Positions 10,497 to 20,299 are shown, numbered from the stretch's first letter. The stretch is DNA of 64,000 nt from Enterobacter sp. RIT418 (GCF_003057745.1 NZ_QBJD02000016.1:1-64000), one strand, 5' to 3'. Numbers and translations are program-made. Notes: a model not told the origin generated them from the sequence alone.

Positions 10497-11501
10497 TTAA
10501 ATAAGAGCCTGCGTTTCAGGGAAGCCGAAACGAATGTTTGCACACTGCATCGCCTGCGCGGCAGCGCCTTTGAGTAAATTATCTTCCGCGGCGACCACGA
10601 TCAGATGCTCGTTCTGCACGGCAAAGCCGATGTCGCAGAACGGCAGGCCAACCACGTTTTTGAGCGCGGGAACGCCTTTGTCATACAGACGCACCAGCGG
10701 TTTGTCCGCGTACGCCTGCGCAAACGCCTCGCTGACCTGCTCCCTGGTCACACCCGGCTTCAGGCGGCAGGTGATGGTTTCGAGGATGCCGCGCGGGAAG
10801 CTGCCCAGGTGCGGCGTAAAGATCACGTCCGCGCCAAGATGAGTGGTGATTTCAGGATGATGGCGGTGGTTGAACACGCCGTACGGCTGAAGGCTGACTT
10901 CGCAGAAGCTGTTAGCGATCGCGGCCTTACGCCCCGCGCCGCTGACGCCGCTCGTGGCGTTGATCACCGGCCACTGGCTCAGATCCAACAGGCCCGCGTC
11001 GATCAGCGGCTTCAGGGAAAGCTGCGCCGCCGTCGGGTAGCATCCCGGCACGGCAATCAGGTTCGCTTCTTTCAGTTTATCGGTGCTCCACTCCGCCAGC
11101 CCGTAGACCGCCTGTTCAAGCAGATCCGGGTGCTGATGGGTGAAACCATAATATTTTTCGTAGAACGCACCGTCGTTAACGCGGAACGCGCCGGAGAGGT
11201 CGAACACCACGCAGCCAGCGGCCAAAAACTGCGGCGCCAGGTCGTGGCTCACTTCATGCGCGGTGGCTAAAAACACCACGTCGACGCCGCCGGCAAACTC
11301 GCTGATGTCGGACATCGGCTGCAAAGGCAGATCGACAATCCCCTTGAGCTGCGGATGCAAATCGGAAATTAACTTTCCGGCATCATTGCTTTGCGCTGAC
11401 ACGGTCAAAGCGGTTATGGTCATATGTGGGTGGCGATTCACGTAGCTTACAAGCTCTGCGCCCGCATAACCGCTAGCGCCTACAATCAGCGTATTCAACA
11501 T
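10497..11501 (-). CDS. argC: N-acetyl-gamma-glutamyl-phosphate reductase ArgC
   Basis: NADPH-dependent reduction of N-acetylglutamyl phosphate to the semialdehyde. 334 residues as in E. coli. The dinucleotide-binding motif GASGYAGAE is at 8-16 and the catalytic cysteine is C154 in VPGCYPTA. First gene of argCBH, divergent from argE across ARG boxes. Confidence 0.97.
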   Translation of the reverse strand: MLNTLIVGASGYAGAELVSYVNRHPHMTITALTVSAQSNDAGKLISDLHPQLKGIVDLPLQPMSDISEFAGGVDVVFLATAHEVSHDLAPQFLAAGCVVFDLSGAFRVNDGAFYEKYYGFTHQHPDLLEQAVYGLAEWSTDKLKEANLIAVPGCYPTAAQLSLKPLIDAGLLDLSQWPVINATSGVSGAGRKAAIANSFCEVSLQPYGVFNHRHHPEITTHLGADVIFTPHLGSFPRGILETITCRLKPGVTREQVSEAFAQAYADKPLVRLYDKGVPALKNVVGLPFCDIGFAVQNEHLIVVAAEDNLLKGAAAQAMQCANIRFGFPETQALI

Positions 11502-11524
11502 CGGGTTCCTTTATGCTCAACGTT

Positions 11525-11563
11525 AGTGTATTTTTATTCACATTTATTGCATGAATATTGATA
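11525..11563. promoter_or_regulatory. Tandem ARG boxes (ArgR operator) between argC and argE
   Basis: On the minus strand TGTGAATAAAAATACACT (11525-11542) fits the ARG consensus wnTGAATwwwwATTCAnw with one mismatch in the core. Three bases away a weaker second box, TATCAATATTCATGCAAT (11546-11563), follows. Pairs of 18-bp boxes with a 3-bp gap are the standard ArgR hexamer site. It should repress both argCBH and argE when arginine is plentiful. Confidence 0.85.
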
Positions 11564-11589
11564 CTATCACGACCTAAGGTGTGTCAACA

Positions 11590-12741
11590 ATGAAAATGAA
11601 TTTACCGCCATTTATCGAGATCTACCGCGCCCTGATTGCCACACCCTCCATCAGCGCAACCGAAGAATCGCTGGATCAAAGTAATGAGTCTTTAATCACT
11701 CTGCTGGCGGGCTGGTTTAGCGATCTTGGGTTTAACGTTGAGGTTCAGCCCGTTCCCGGAACGCGCCATAAATTCAACCTGCTGGCCAGCACCGGAAGCG
11801 GCGCGGGCGGCCTGCTGCTGGCTGGCCATACCGACACCGTGCCGTTTGACGATGGCCGCTGGACGCGCGATCCGTTCACCCTGACCGAGCACGACAACAA
11901 GCTCTACGGCCTGGGCACCGCGGACATGAAAGGCTTCTTCGCCTTTATCCTCGACGCGCTGCGTGACGTGGACGTGACGAAGCTGAAAAAGCCGCTCTAC
12001 ATTCTGGCGACCGCCGATGAAGAGACCAGCATGGCGGGCGCGCGCTATTTCTCGGAAAACACGGCGATTCGCCCGGACTGCGCCATTATCGGTGAGCCAA
12101 CCTCGCTGCAGCCGATCCGCGCCCACAAAGGCCACATTTCCACGGCGGTGCGCGTGCTGGGCCAGTCCGGCCACTCCAGCGATCCGGCGCGCGGCGTCAA
12201 CGCCATCGAGCTGATGCACGACGCCATTGGCCGCATCATGCAGCTGCGCGACGGCCTGAAAGAGCGCTATCACTACGAGGCGTTCACCGTGCCGTATCCG
12301 ACGCTGAACCTCGGCAGCCTGCACGGCGGCGATGCGTCCAACCGCATCTGCGCCTGCTGCGAGCTGCATATGGACATTCGCCCGCTGCCGGGCATGACGC
12401 TGAGCGATCTTGACGGCCTGCTGAACGAGGCGCTTGCGCCGGTGAGCGAGCGCTGGCCGGGGCGTTTAACCGTATCCGAACTGCATCCGCCGATCCCGGG
12501 CTACGAATGCCCGCCGGATCACCAGCTGGTTGAGGTGGTGGAAAAACTGCTTGGGGAGAAAACCGACGTGGTGAACTACTGCACCGAAGCGCCATTCATC
12601 CAGACCCTGTGTCCGACGCTGGTGCTTGGCCCGGGTTCGATTAACCAGGCCCACCAGCCGGATGAATATCTGGAAACCCGGTTCATCAAGCCAACGCGCG
12701 AGCTGATAACCCAGGTTGTGCATCACTTCTGCTGGCATTAA
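11590..12741 (+). CDS. argE: Acetylornithine deacetylase ArgE
   Basis: Zinc hydrolase (M20 family) that releases ornithine from N-acetylornithine. The ATG at 11590 (MKMNLPPF) gives 383 residues, matching E. coli, with AAGG ten bases upstream; a GTG three codons earlier is in frame. Metal and catalytic residues are visible: H80 and D82 in GHTDTVP, D112 in GTADMKG, E144/E145 in ADEET. The next gene is yicI, not ppc as in E. coli K-12. Confidence 0.97.
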   Translation: MKMNLPPFIEIYRALIATPSISATEESLDQSNESLITLLAGWFSDLGFNVEVQPVPGTRHKFNLLASTGSGAGGLLLAGHTDTVPFDDGRWTRDPFTLTEHDNKLYGLGTADMKGFFAFILDALRDVDVTKLKKPLYILATADEETSMAGARYFSENTAIRPDCAIIGEPTSLQPIRAHKGHISTAVRVLGQSGHSSDPARGVNAIELMHDAIGRIMQLRDGLKERYHYEAFTVPYPTLNLGSLHGGDASNRICACCELHMDIRPLPGMTLSDLDGLLNEALAPVSERWPGRLTVSELHPPIPGYECPPDHQLVEVVEKLLGEKTDVVNYCTEAPFIQTLCPTLVLGPGSINQAHQPDEYLETRFIKPTRELITQVVHHFCWH

Positions 12742-12748
12742 TGCGCAC

Positions 12749-12782
12749 CGCGCTCCCTCCCGCTAACGAGAGAGGGAGCGCG
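12749..12782. terminator. Shared hairpin between convergent argE and yicI
   Basis: CGCGCTCCCTC (12749-12759) pairs perfectly with GAGGGAGCGCG (12772-12782). There is no T run on either side, so termination strength is uncertain; it lies 8 bases after argE and 10 before the yicI stop. Confidence 0.6.
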
Positions 12783-12791
12783 TGTAGGGCG

Positions 12792-15110
12792 TTAAAGCTG
12801 AACAACCACCTCGCTGCCCTCAGCGTTCACGACCACGCCCCATTCGCTGCCCGCCTGCGAGCCGCCCTGCACGCCCGCAATCTTCTGCACGTTACGTAAG
12901 CAAACCGACCAGCTTCGCGCGTCGCCCTCGCCCCTGATCGTCACCGTATCGCCGCGGCGGGTAGCCGTCAGGGTAAAGATGACGGAGCCGTCGGCCGCAG
13001 GCACTTCGCTGACCGCCGTCGCGCCGTCGTGAAGGGTAAACAGCTGGAACGCCGTGCCCTCGTGCCACGCATAGTCCGGCTTCTGGTTATTGTTGCCCAG
13101 CGCCAGCAGGGTGTTGTCTCGCACGTAGACCGGCAGGCTCTGGAAATCATGCTGCTGCCTGTGCCAGCGGCTGCCCTGGATCTCGTCGTTGTGCCACAGG
13201 TGCGTCCAGCGGCCTTCCGGCAGGTAGAACTGCACGTCGCCCGCCTCGGAGAACACCGGCGCGACCATCACCGCATCCCCGAGCATGTACTGTCGGTCGA
13301 GGTAGTCACACGCCGGATCGTCCGGGAACTCCAGCATCATCGCGCGCAGCATCGGCGTCCCGCACTCGCGGGCCAGCGCCGCCTGGCGATACAGGTACGG
13401 CATCATCCGGCACTTAAGCTGGGTGAAGTGGCGCACCACGTCGCAGGACTCGTCGTCGTACGCCCACGGCACGCGGTAGGATTTGCTGCCGTGCAGGCGG
13501 CTGTGGCTGGAGAGCAGCCCAAACGCGCACCAGCGCTTGTAGACGTGCGCCGGAGCGGTGTTCTCGAACCCGCCGATGTCGTGGCTCCAGAAGCCAAAGC
13601 CCGACAGGCCGATCGACAGCCCGCCGCGCAGGCTTTCCGCCATCGATTCGTAGTTGGCGTAGCAGTCGCCGCCCCAGTGCACCGGGAACTGCTGCGCGCC
13701 GACGGAGGCGGAGCGGGCAAACAGCACGGCTTCTTCTTCGCCCACCGTCTCTTTCAGCACGTTCCACACCAGTTCGTTGTAGATGTAGGCGTAATGGTTA
13801 TGCATTTTCTGCGGATCGGAGCCGTCGAACCACTGAACGTCGGTCGGGATACGCTCGCCGAAGTCGGTTTTGAAGCAGTCCACGCCGATGTCCACCAGAC
13901 CCTTGAGCTTATCGGCGTACCACCTGCACGCGTCCGGGTTGGTGAAATCGTAAATCGCCAGCCCAGGCTGCCATTTGTCCCACTGCCACAGGGAACCGTC
14001 CGGGCGCTTGAGCAGGTAGCCCTTCTCCTTCAGTTCCTTGAATATCGGCGACTTCTGGCCGATGTACGGGTTGATCCACACGCAGACCTTCAGCCCTTTC
14101 TCCTTCAGGCGGCGGATCATCCCCTCCGGATCCGGGAAGGTCACCGGGTCCCACTCGAAGTCGCACCACTGGAAGGCCTTCATCCAGAAGCAGTCGAAGT
14201 GGAAGACGTGCAGCGGCAGGTCGCGCTCGGCCATGCCGTCGATAAAGCTGTTCACCGTCGCTTCGTCGTAGTTAGTTGTGAACGAGGTGGTCAGCCACAG
14301 GCCGAACGACCACGCGGGCGGCAGCGCCGGACGGCCGGTAAACTGCGTATAGCGGTTGAGCACCTCTTTCGGCGTCGGGCCGTCGATCACGAAATACTCG
14401 AGGTACTCGCCCTCCACGCTGAACTGCACTTTGGAGACCTTCTCGGAGCCGACTTCAAACGAGACGTTTTCCGGATGATTCACCAGCACGCCGTAGCCGC
14501 GGTTGGTCAGGTAGAACGGGATATTTTTGTAGGACTGCTCGGTGCTGGTGCCGCCGTCGCGGTTCCACGTTTCGACCGTCTGGCCGTTGCGCACCAGGGC
14601 GGTGAAGCGCTCGCCCAGGCCGTAGACCGTTTCCCCCACGCCCAAATCGAGGCGCTCGAACATATAGTTGCGATCGCTGTTGCCGTCCTGCACGTAGCCG
14701 TTGTTTTTCAGCTGGCTGCCGGTGATGCGCTGGCCGTTGCGCAGGAAGTCCAGCGCCCAGAACTCGCCTTTGGTCACGCGCACGCTGACGCTTCCGCTTT
14801 TCAGCTCGGCAAATTCCGCGTTGTTTTCAATCTCGACCTTGACGTCTTTCAACACGTTCAGCGGGTAGTGCGGGCCGTTGTTCAGCGCGCCCTGGAAGTG
14901 CTCGATACGCACCCCGACAATCCCCTCCTGCGGGGCAAACAGGCGCACCGTGAACATGAGCGTGTCGAGCTGCCAGGTGCGTTCGCGCACGTCACGCGGC
15001 GCCACGTACACCACCAGGTCATTGCCTTGCTGCTCCACGTCGAACACCTGAACCGGATACGTCACGTTCAGGCCCGGTTGAATGAGCCAGTTTCCGTCAC
15101 TGATTTTCAT
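12792..15110 (-). CDS. yicI: Alpha-xylosidase YicI (GH31)
   Basis: Hydrolyses alpha-xylosides such as isoprimeverose in the cytoplasm. 772 residues, exactly the E. coli length. The catalytic nucleophile is D416 in KTDFGERIP and the acid/base is D482 in [12 protein letters not shown]. Second gene of a yicJ-yicI operon (12-base gap), so transport and hydrolysis are coupled. A 701-codon open frame on the opposite strand is a by-product of GC-rich codon usage. Confidence 0.97.
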   Translation of the reverse strand: MKISDGNWLIQPGLNVTYPVQVFDVEQQGNDLVVYVAPRDVRERTWQLDTLMFTVRLFAPQEGIVGVRIEHFQGALNNGPHYPLNVLKDVKVEIENNAEFAELKSGSVSVRVTKGEFWALDFLRNGQRITGSQLKNNGYVQDGNSDRNYMFERLDLGVGETVYGLGERFTALVRNGQTVETWNRDGGTSTEQSYKNIPFYLTNRGYGVLVNHPENVSFEVGSEKVSKVQFSVEGEYLEYFVIDGPTPKEVLNRYTQFTGRPALPPAWSFGLWLTTSFTTNYDEATVNSFIDGMAERDLPLHVFHFDCFWMKAFQWCDFEWDPVTFPDPEGMIRRLKEKGLKVCVWINPYIGQKSPIFKELKEKGYLLKRPDGSLWQWDKWQPGLAIYDFTNPDACRWYADKLKGLVDIGVDCFKTDFGERIPTDVQWFDGSDPQKMHNHYAYIYNELVWNVLKETVGEEEAVLFARSASVGAQQFPVHWGGDCYANYESMAESLRGGLSIGLSGFGFWSHDIGGFENTAPAHVYKRWCAFGLLSSHSRLHGSKSYRVPWAYDDESCDVVRHFTQLKCRMMPYLYRQAALARECGTPMLRAMMLEFPDDPACDYLDRQYMLGDAVMVAPVFSEAGDVQFYLPEGRWTHLWHNDEIQGSRWHRQQHDFQSLPVYVRDNTLLALGNNNQKPDYAWHEGTAFQLFTLHDGATAVSEVPAADGSVIFTLTATRRGDTVTIRGEGDARSWSVCLRNVQKIAGVQGGSQAGSEWGVVVNAEGSEVVVQL

Positions 15111-15122
15111 ACCTTCGTCCTC

Positions 15123-16514
15123 TTAGTTCCGTAATTCTTTGCTGCCCGGCAGCGGGGCAAATTCCTGCTGGTTGCGGCGCGCGCCCTGCGCCAGCTCGCG
15201 CATGATCTTCACCAGGAACGGCGTTTTCAGCGTGTAGTAGCGCTTGGCGATGATGGCGCTCAGCGCGTAGCAGACCGCCGGGGCCAGGGTAAACAGGCCG
15301 ACAATGATGCTGATGGTGGCGCTGTTCTGGGTTTTAGCCGCGGCGTCGTAGCCGCCGCCCGCCAGCATCCAGCCGATCATCGCGCCGCCCAGCGCCAGGC
15401 CGAGCTTCAGCACGAACAGCGTGCCCGCGAAGCTGATGCCGGTGAGGCGTTTGCCGTTGGTCCATTCGCCGTAGTCGACGGTATCGGACATCATTACCCA
15501 CTGGATGGGCGTCACCAGCTGGTGCAGCACGCCAATCACGAAGATGAAGGCGAACATCACCACGGTGGCATGCATCGGCACGAAGAACATCGCGACGCTC
15601 ACCACCGCCAGCGCGGCGTTGGTCCACCAGAAGATGCTCACCTTGCACTTCCAGTCGGTGAGCGGTTTCGCCAGCGCGGAGCCGATCAGGTTGCCGACGC
15701 AGTAGGTGGTGAGGAACGCGACGAACACTTCCGGCGAGCCCATAATCCAGGTGCAGTAGTACATCATCGCGCCGCCGCGCACGCAGACGGCGAGGATGTT
15801 GAGGATGGTGAGCACGCCGACGATGCGCCACTGGTCGTTTTGCCAGATGTCGCGCAGGTCTTCGCGCATGGAGGTGGTGGCAGGCGGCACCTGGATGCGC
15901 TCTTTGGTGGTGAAGAAGCAGAACGCCAGCATCAGGAACGCGATGACCGACAGCACGGCGATGCCGCCCTGGAAGCCAAAGGCTTTGTCTTCCCCGCCAA
16001 TTAGCTTGACCAGCGGCATCATCAGCACCGTCGAGAGCATGCCGCCCGCCGTCGCCAGTACGAAGCGCCAGGACTGAAGGGAGATGCGCTGCGTCGGGTC
16101 GTTGGTGATAACGCCGCCCAGCGCGCAGTAAGGGATATTGACCACGGTGTAGAGCAGGGTCAGCAGGGTGTAGGTTACGGCGGCGTAAATCAGCTTGCCG
16201 TTATGGCTGAGGTCCGGCGTGGTATATGCCAGCACGCAGACGATGCCAAACGGAATGGCGCCGAACAGAATCCACGGGCGGAACTTGCCCCAGCGGCTGC
16301 GGGTGCGGTCGGCAATCAGGCCCATGCACGGGTCGGAGATCGCATCCAGCGCGCGCGCCAGCAGGAACATAGTGCCCACGAACCCGGCGGGAATACCGAA
16401 AATATCGGTGTAGAAAAACATCATGTACAACATGACGTTATCAAAAATGATGTGGCTGGCGGCATCGCCCATGCCATAGCCAATCTTCTCTTTAACGGAC
16501 AGTACTTCGCTCAT
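15123..16514 (-). CDS. yicJ: Probable xyloside transporter YicJ (GPH symporter)
   Basis: 463-residue membrane protein of the glycoside-pentoside-hexuronide:cation symporter family, colinear with E. coli YicJ (460). About twelve hydrophobic segments; the family motif DAISDPCMGLIADRTRSRWG is at about 57-76. Probably brings in the alpha-xyloside that YicI cleaves; the substrate is inferred from the operon. It lies beside selC, as in E. coli. Confidence 0.93.
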   Translation of the reverse strand: MSEVLSVKEKIGYGMGDAASHIIFDNVMLYMMFFYTDIFGIPAGFVGTMFLLARALDAISDPCMGLIADRTRSRWGKFRPWILFGAIPFGIVCVLAYTTPDLSHNGKLIYAAVTYTLLTLLYTVVNIPYCALGGVITNDPTQRISLQSWRFVLATAGGMLSTVLMMPLVKLIGGEDKAFGFQGGIAVLSVIAFLMLAFCFFTTKERIQVPPATTSMREDLRDIWQNDQWRIVGVLTILNILAVCVRGGAMMYYCTWIMGSPEVFVAFLTTYCVGNLIGSALAKPLTDWKCKVSIFWWTNAALAVVSVAMFFVPMHATVVMFAFIFVIGVLHQLVTPIQWVMMSDTVDYGEWTNGKRLTGISFAGTLFVLKLGLALGGAMIGWMLAGGGYDAAAKTQNSATISIIVGLFTLAPAVCYALSAIIAKRYYTLKTPFLVKIMRELAQGARRNQQEFAPLPGSKELRN

Positions 16515-16805
16515 ATTTTATATATCCTTCACGCTGTAGGAGGCGCTGAGACCGGTGACTGTGTTTTTAAACCATTGTTTCACGAGCGGGTATTGCGTTT
16601 TATGGTTATTAAATTACGTTTCTTGTTTTTTGTGATCGCGGTAAAGGTGGGCAGGCATCAAAAGCTAACCTGAGGATTTTCTTAGGAATTAACCGAAACA
16701 GGTGGGTTAAGGTCAAAAGAGACGTGAAAAAAGCGTGTCGGGGTATGTGGTAAATGCCTGAAAGTAGCTATAATGCGCCCCGCCTCCATGTAGCAATCGA
16801 GGCGC
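16515..16805. other. yicJ upstream region and selC promoter
   Basis: No gene seen. On the plus strand TATAAT (16769-16774) followed by GCGCCCCGCC is a strong -10 with GC-rich discriminator for selC; no convincing -35 was found. The rest should hold the yicJI promoter on the minus strand, with no operator I can identify. Confidence 0.55.
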
Positions 16806-16900
16806 GGAAGATCGTCATCTCCGGTGAGGTGGCTGGACTTCAAATCCAGTTGGGGACGCCAGCGTTCCCGGGCAGGTTCGACTCCTGTGATCTTCCGCCA
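16806..16900 (+). tRNA. selC: Selenocysteine tRNA (tRNA-Sec, anticodon UCA)
   Basis: 95 nucleotides with CCA encoded, nearly identical to E. coli selC. The acceptor arm GGAAGATC / GATCTTCC has eight pairs, the anticodon arm CTGGACTTCAAATCCAG carries TCA, and the long extra arm GGGGACGC/GCGTTCCC is characteristic. It reads UGA as selenocysteine with SelB. selC is a well-known integration site (SPI-3, LEE, PAI-I), and AT-rich foreign DNA begins directly after it. Confidence 0.98.
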
Positions 16901-17020
16901 AAAATTTATATTCTCGATATATTTTTCATATATCCTATCTTTGTGACAAACATCACTACATATATTCTACTATTAATATAATTATCTCCTCTCGATTACC
17001 CATCATTTAATGAGACAGTT

Positions 17021-18820
17021 ATGAACGATGTTCAAAAGGAACACCTTTCACCTTTTTTTTCTATTTTAATTGGATTTAATAAGTCAAATTATACAGCAAA
17101 ATACTTGCACACGTCAGTAATGCAAGTTATCGATACCAAAATCTATAACGAAGGAGAAATAAAGCAATATCCAGCCACATCTGAAACAATAAATGAGGCT
17201 AATGTATTAATTTCTCCCTACTCGATAAATAAAATCCCTAGTTGGACTAAAAGAAACGATATACATGATATAGAGAATCATATAGCGCTTACTTTTACTC
17301 TCGGAAGCTATGTAGCATTTTACTTCTCAGAAAAGGGAATGAAAGATCTAATAAGAGAAAATTTCAAAAGTGCACCATTATCAAACTTGTATCCAGTAGA
17401 AATATCGCATTTAAATCATTTATTTATAAATGAAGACAATATAAAGATGCTCTGGCTTCTGGGTATACATGGGAAAACAACTTTTAAGGCTGATTCAAAA
17501 GTTTTAGGAGGGAATAGTGTAGCTGAATCATTAGATCCTTTAGAGGATCAATCATACATGATGTCTGCTGTAAGAACTGAGATTGGGAATAATAATAAAA
17601 CCATAGGATTAAATCCTTTCAAATCGTCCGTCTGGAAAGGCCCATGTAAAGACTGGGATACGTTTGAAAAAAATGTTATCGAAATACTAGATATGTTGAA
17701 TTCTAACAAGCAAAACAACACTACTCCAATTAGCATTCTTGCCAGCCCTATTAACGATCTTAATAATGTCCAAGACGCATATGATTTTTCTGTAATCGAT
17801 CCAGATTTCGTCCCTTATGAAATGAGTTCCACAAAGGTAGATTTACTCAGAAAGATTGCTACTAAATATAGAATAGAGATTTCGCCAATAATGAACTCTG
17901 CTTTTTCTCTAAAAGTTTTTTATGAAAATGTTCATTGTGGAGAGATTAGTGTAAGACCAGTAATAAAAGATTACGAGATTAGTTTCGAAATTAATAACCA
18001 ACAGCCAGTTTCACAAAAAAAAGACATTCTTAACAATTATGCGAAAATATTTAGATATCCAGAATTAATAAAGTGTTGGTATGAGTCAGGTCACGCAGTA
18101 GTGAACTCTTGGATATTTAAAACTGATTATAAAGATGTTACATATAATGGATTCATTTGGGCAGACTTTGAGAAATTTGATGTATGTAAAGAGAAACCAC
18201 TTGTATCAGATAAACTTGATCTAACAAAAATTGGATCGCAAAACTCTCTTTTCTGTTGGATAAAAAATAGGTGGAATAGCCGTTGGGATTCTTCAGATAA
18301 CTTTAATACAACTGAGAAACCTACGGGATGGCTCTACTGCGATGATGGAGCGGGTGAGAAAGCAGATTTTATTCATATTGATGATCATAATGATAAGACG
18401 ATAATATCTCTTATTCATATCAAAGCAGCTAATAGCAGTAGTATAAGTAGAAGAATATCCGTGGGTGCACATGATATTGTTCTAAGCCAAGCAGTTAAAA
18501 ACTTGAGATATTCTAACCGTAAAAACCTTATACAGGATCTGACAGAAAGAGCCTCTGTCTCTCAAAATAAAATGTGTTGGCATGAGAATAAGATGATAAA
18601 GCCCTCAGATTTTATATTACAACTTTCATCATTGAACTCCAACCCTAATAAAATAAAAACAAGGGTAATAGTAATACAACCTCATACAACAAAAAGTTAT
18701 TATACAAAGTCGCAAAATAGTAATATCAAGCGTCAGTTAGATGTATTATTAGTTAGTTCGGATAACGCTATAAAATCCTCAGGAGCAGAGTTCCATATAA
18801 TAGGTTTTAATGATGAATAA
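17021..18820 (+). CDS. Unrecognised 599-residue protein with nuclease-like C-terminal patch
   Basis: I do not recognise this protein. It is strongly AT-rich with unusual codon use for the window, so it was acquired. There is no signal peptide or membrane segment. Residues 1-430 show no motif I can name. At 438-480 the pattern WLYCDDGAGEKADFI (D441, D442, E446, D449) is followed by a hydrophobic strand ending LIHIKAA (H466, K468), then HDIVLSQAVKNL near 490-502. This acidic/strand/xK layout recalls restriction-endonuclease-like (PD-(D/E)xK) cores in poorly described defence proteins, but the usual acidic residue before xK is histidine. ATG at 17021 follows a weak GAGA. It stands alone after selC. 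Function is inference. Confidence 0.75.
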   Translation: MNDVQKEHLSPFFSILIGFNKSNYTAKYLHTSVMQVIDTKIYNEGEIKQYPATSETINEANVLISPYSINKIPSWTKRNDIHDIENHIALTFTLGSYVAFYFSEKGMKDLIRENFKSAPLSNLYPVEISHLNHLFINEDNIKMLWLLGIHGKTTFKADSKVLGGNSVAESLDPLEDQSYMMSAVRTEIGNNNKTIGLNPFKSSVWKGPCKDWDTFEKNVIEILDMLNSNKQNNTTPISILASPINDLNNVQDAYDFSVIDPDFVPYEMSSTKVDLLRKIATKYRIEISPIMNSAFSLKVFYENVHCGEISVRPVIKDYEISFEINNQQPVSQKKDILNNYAKIFRYPELIKCWYESGHAVVNSWIFKTDYKDVTYNGFIWADFEKFDVCKEKPLVSDKLDLTKIGSQNSLFCWIKNRWNSRWDSSDNFNTTEKPTGWLYCDDGAGEKADFIHIDDHNDKTIISLIHIKAANSSSISRRISVGAHDIVLSQAVKNLRYSNRKNLIQDLTERASVSQNKMCWHENKMIKPSDFILQLSSLNSNPNKIKTRVIVIQPHTTKSYYTKSQNSNIKRQLDVLLVSSDNAIKSSGAEFHIIGFNDE

Positions 18821-18833
18821 AATTACAAAAAAT

Positions 18834-19025
18834 CTAACCATTAGGTTGGATTCCTTTGGACCTTAACGCCTCCCTCGCCAGTTCCTTCAACCAGCTGGCG
18901 AGACTAACCCCTTCCTCAGCCGCCACAGCATCCAACTGCTCCTTCAATGCCGGATCAATACGCATCTTAAACTGGGGAGACTGCCCACCGCCTTTTGGTT
19001 TTTTTTCGCGCGATATGATTGACAT
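18834..19025 (-). CDS. Small ribbon-helix-helix protein (HicB/Arc-like)
   Basis: 63 residues from ATG at 19025 with GGTGGCC upstream; an earlier start giving 77 residues is less likely. FKMRIDPALKEQLDAVAAEE and the helix SLASWLKELAREAL form the strand-helix-helix pattern of Arc/MetJ-type DNA-binding proteins often annotated as lone HicB-family antitoxins. No toxin gene adjoins on the same strand. It is divergent from symE, so it might regulate that region; this is only suggested by position. Confidence 0.75.
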   Translation of the reverse strand: MSIISREKKPKGGGQSPQFKMRIDPALKEQLDAVAAEEGVSLASWLKELAREALRSKGIQPNG

Positions 19026-19074
19026 GAGGCCACCTATCCATCTACTCTGACACACATAGGAGGCCACCTAAACC

Positions 19075-19156
19075 TCCTGTTTTTGCAACGCCCCGATGTG
19101 CGGGAACACAACCGGAGCGTCTAACCTCACCAACTATCAAGGAGTTGATTATGGCT
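19075..19156 (-). ncRNA. symR: Probable SymR antisense RNA opposite the symE leader
   Basis: The minus strand opposite the symE ribosome-binding site has GGTTGTGTTCCCGCACATCGG within GC-rich hairpins, followed by GCAAAAACA, resembling the arrangement in E. coli SymR. A -10 TAGAAT lies on this strand at 19164-19169, giving a start near 19156, just inside symE as in E. coli. SymR pairs with symE mRNA and blocks its translation. The 3' end is uncertain. Confidence 0.55.
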
Positions 19157-19450
19157 GATACGCATTCTACCCCAGACACCGACCAATCCGGAACCGAGCG
19201 TTCGTTAATTGTGGGATACCGCCCGAATGTTTTCGACAAATCGACACCGAAAATCATCCTGTCCGGAAAGTGGCTACGTGCGGCGGGGTTTGATACCGGG
19301 CATCAGGTTACGGTAAAAGTGATGAAAGGGTGTATCGTTCTGGTGGCCCATAGCGAGAACGAACAAAGACTCCTGGACGAGAACAAGCGGGTAAAGGAGA
19401 GACTGACTCAAATCGATCAGCAGCTGTTAAAGCTTAAATCAACTTTATAG
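19151..19450 (+). CDS. symE: SymE-family toxin
   Basis: 99 residues. The opening MADTHS and the core GKWLRAAGFDTGHQVTVKVMKGCIVL (about 38-63) match E. coli SymE, an AbrB-like-fold SOS-induced protein that interferes with RNA or the nucleoid. After the core comes a short charged helix (residues 70-95) unlike the K-12 tail. ATG at 19151 has AAGGAG six bases upstream. No LexA box was found in front, unlike E. coli. A terminator follows at 19480. Confidence 0.85.
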   Translation: MADTHSTPDTDQSGTERSLIVGYRPNVFDKSTPKIILSGKWLRAAGFDTGHQVTVKVMKGCIVLVAHSENEQRLLDENKRVKERLTQIDQQLLKLKSTL

Positions 19451-19479
19451 ACGCTCTTACCATACAATCCTCTGAACAA

Positions 19480-19502
19480 AGCGCCTCAAAAGGCGCTTTT
19501 TC
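19480..19502. terminator. Terminator between symE and the Hcp cassette
   Basis: AGCGCC (19480-19485) and GGCGCT (19492-19497) form a stem followed by T on the plus strand; the minus strand ends in AAAA/TTTG, so it serves mainly symE and perhaps also the convergent operon. Confidence 0.8.
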
Positions 19503-19505
19503 CTT

Positions 19506-19832
19506 TCAATCGTATAGCCATTTCTCCGCTTTGACAGACTCGATGATCATCCCAACTGTCAGCGGTTTTATCACGGGTTCTGGGGACGGTTTCTTTTGCC
19601 AGAAGGGATATTCGTACTCAAAGTAGTTCCTGCCGTCAAAAGTGGAATAATCCACGCCGAAACGTTCAAAAACATCTACCAGAAAATCATGCGCATCTTC
19701 CGGAAGAAACTTAAAATCATCCTGTAGCGTCCATTCCTTGGTGACCTGTTTAACACCGGGCTTAAACCAGCGTTCTCTAATCGGATACTTTTCCATAATG
19801 TATCCGATAACCTCAGCTTCAATGTTTCTCAT
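19506..19832 (-). CDS. DUF1493 family protein (possible immunity protein)
   Basis: 108 acidic residues from the ATG at 19832, whose codon overlaps the preceding stop in TGATG, a sign of translational coupling; an ATG five codons earlier (19847) is also in frame. The sequence, with a C-terminal half containing FGVDYSTFDGRNYFEYE, fits the DUF1493 family, small proteins common beside STM2901-like genes in Salmonella and Enterobacter. No catalytic motif. Being last after hcp and the STM2901-like gene, it could be the immunity partner; that is inference. Confidence 0.75.
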   Translation of the reverse strand: MRNIEAEVIGYIMEKYPIRERWFKPGVKQVTKEWTLQDDFKFLPEDAHDFLVDVFERFGVDYSTFDGRNYFEYEYPFWQKKPSPEPVIKPLTVGMIIESVKAEKWLYD

Positions 19833-20299
19833 CAGAAGGATGTCCATTGAATACGGTCTTTTGGTCTGGCAATGACATTATATTTCTCTCGCGTACGCTT
19901 GCTGACCGTATACATGATAGTGATTAGTTGAGCATAGCCAATAAAGGGAATCCAGCGACCTATAAACGTCGCTATCTTAGTCGTTGGCACCATCTTCAAC
20001 TTTGAAAATTTTCCCATCGGTGCAGATGGCTTTAAGCCGAAAGGGAAACGAGCATCTTTTAAAAGTCTTCTAGAAATAATTGATGCAATACTTGTTCCTG
20101 GTGTGTTTGTGGCTGCCGAAAGTTTACCAGATACAGGAATAAAGGGTTGGCCGATCAGCACAGTGACAGCGGCCTCTGTGGTAACCCCTAACGCATCTGC
20201 CATCTGTTCGATAAATATAAGATCGAACAGTTCACCGGCACTCACGTTCACATGCCCATGGTAGTAATACGTCCCTCCAGACTCTTCAGTAGTATCCAT
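19832..20299 (-). CDS. STM2901-like protein (candidate type VI effector)
   Basis: 155 residues, recognisable as the STM2901 family by its opening GGTYYYHGHVNVSAGELFDLIFIEQMADALGV and the later FIGRWIPFIGYAQLITIMYTVSKRT. A hydrophobic segment at about 112-130 could span a membrane. Function is unknown in the literature I recall. It lies 36 bases after hcp and is coupled to the DUF1493 gene, so delivery as Hcp cargo with its own immunity protein is a reasonable hypothesis. GAGGGGA precedes the start. Confidence 0.75.
   Translation of the reverse strand: MDTTEESGGTYYYHGHVNVSAGELFDLIFIEQMADALGVTTEAAVTVLIGQPFIPVSGKLSAATNTPGTSIASIISRRLLKDARFPFGLKPSAPMGKFSKLKMVPTTKIATFIGRWIPFIGYAQLITIMYTVSKRTREKYNVIARPKDRIQWTSF

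Noticed and set aside
13029..15134. 701-codon open frame on the plus strand opposite yicI
   Set aside because: It mirrors the coding frame of a certain gene with catalytic residues in place; its protein is rich in R, H, V and A and has no start signal or homology.
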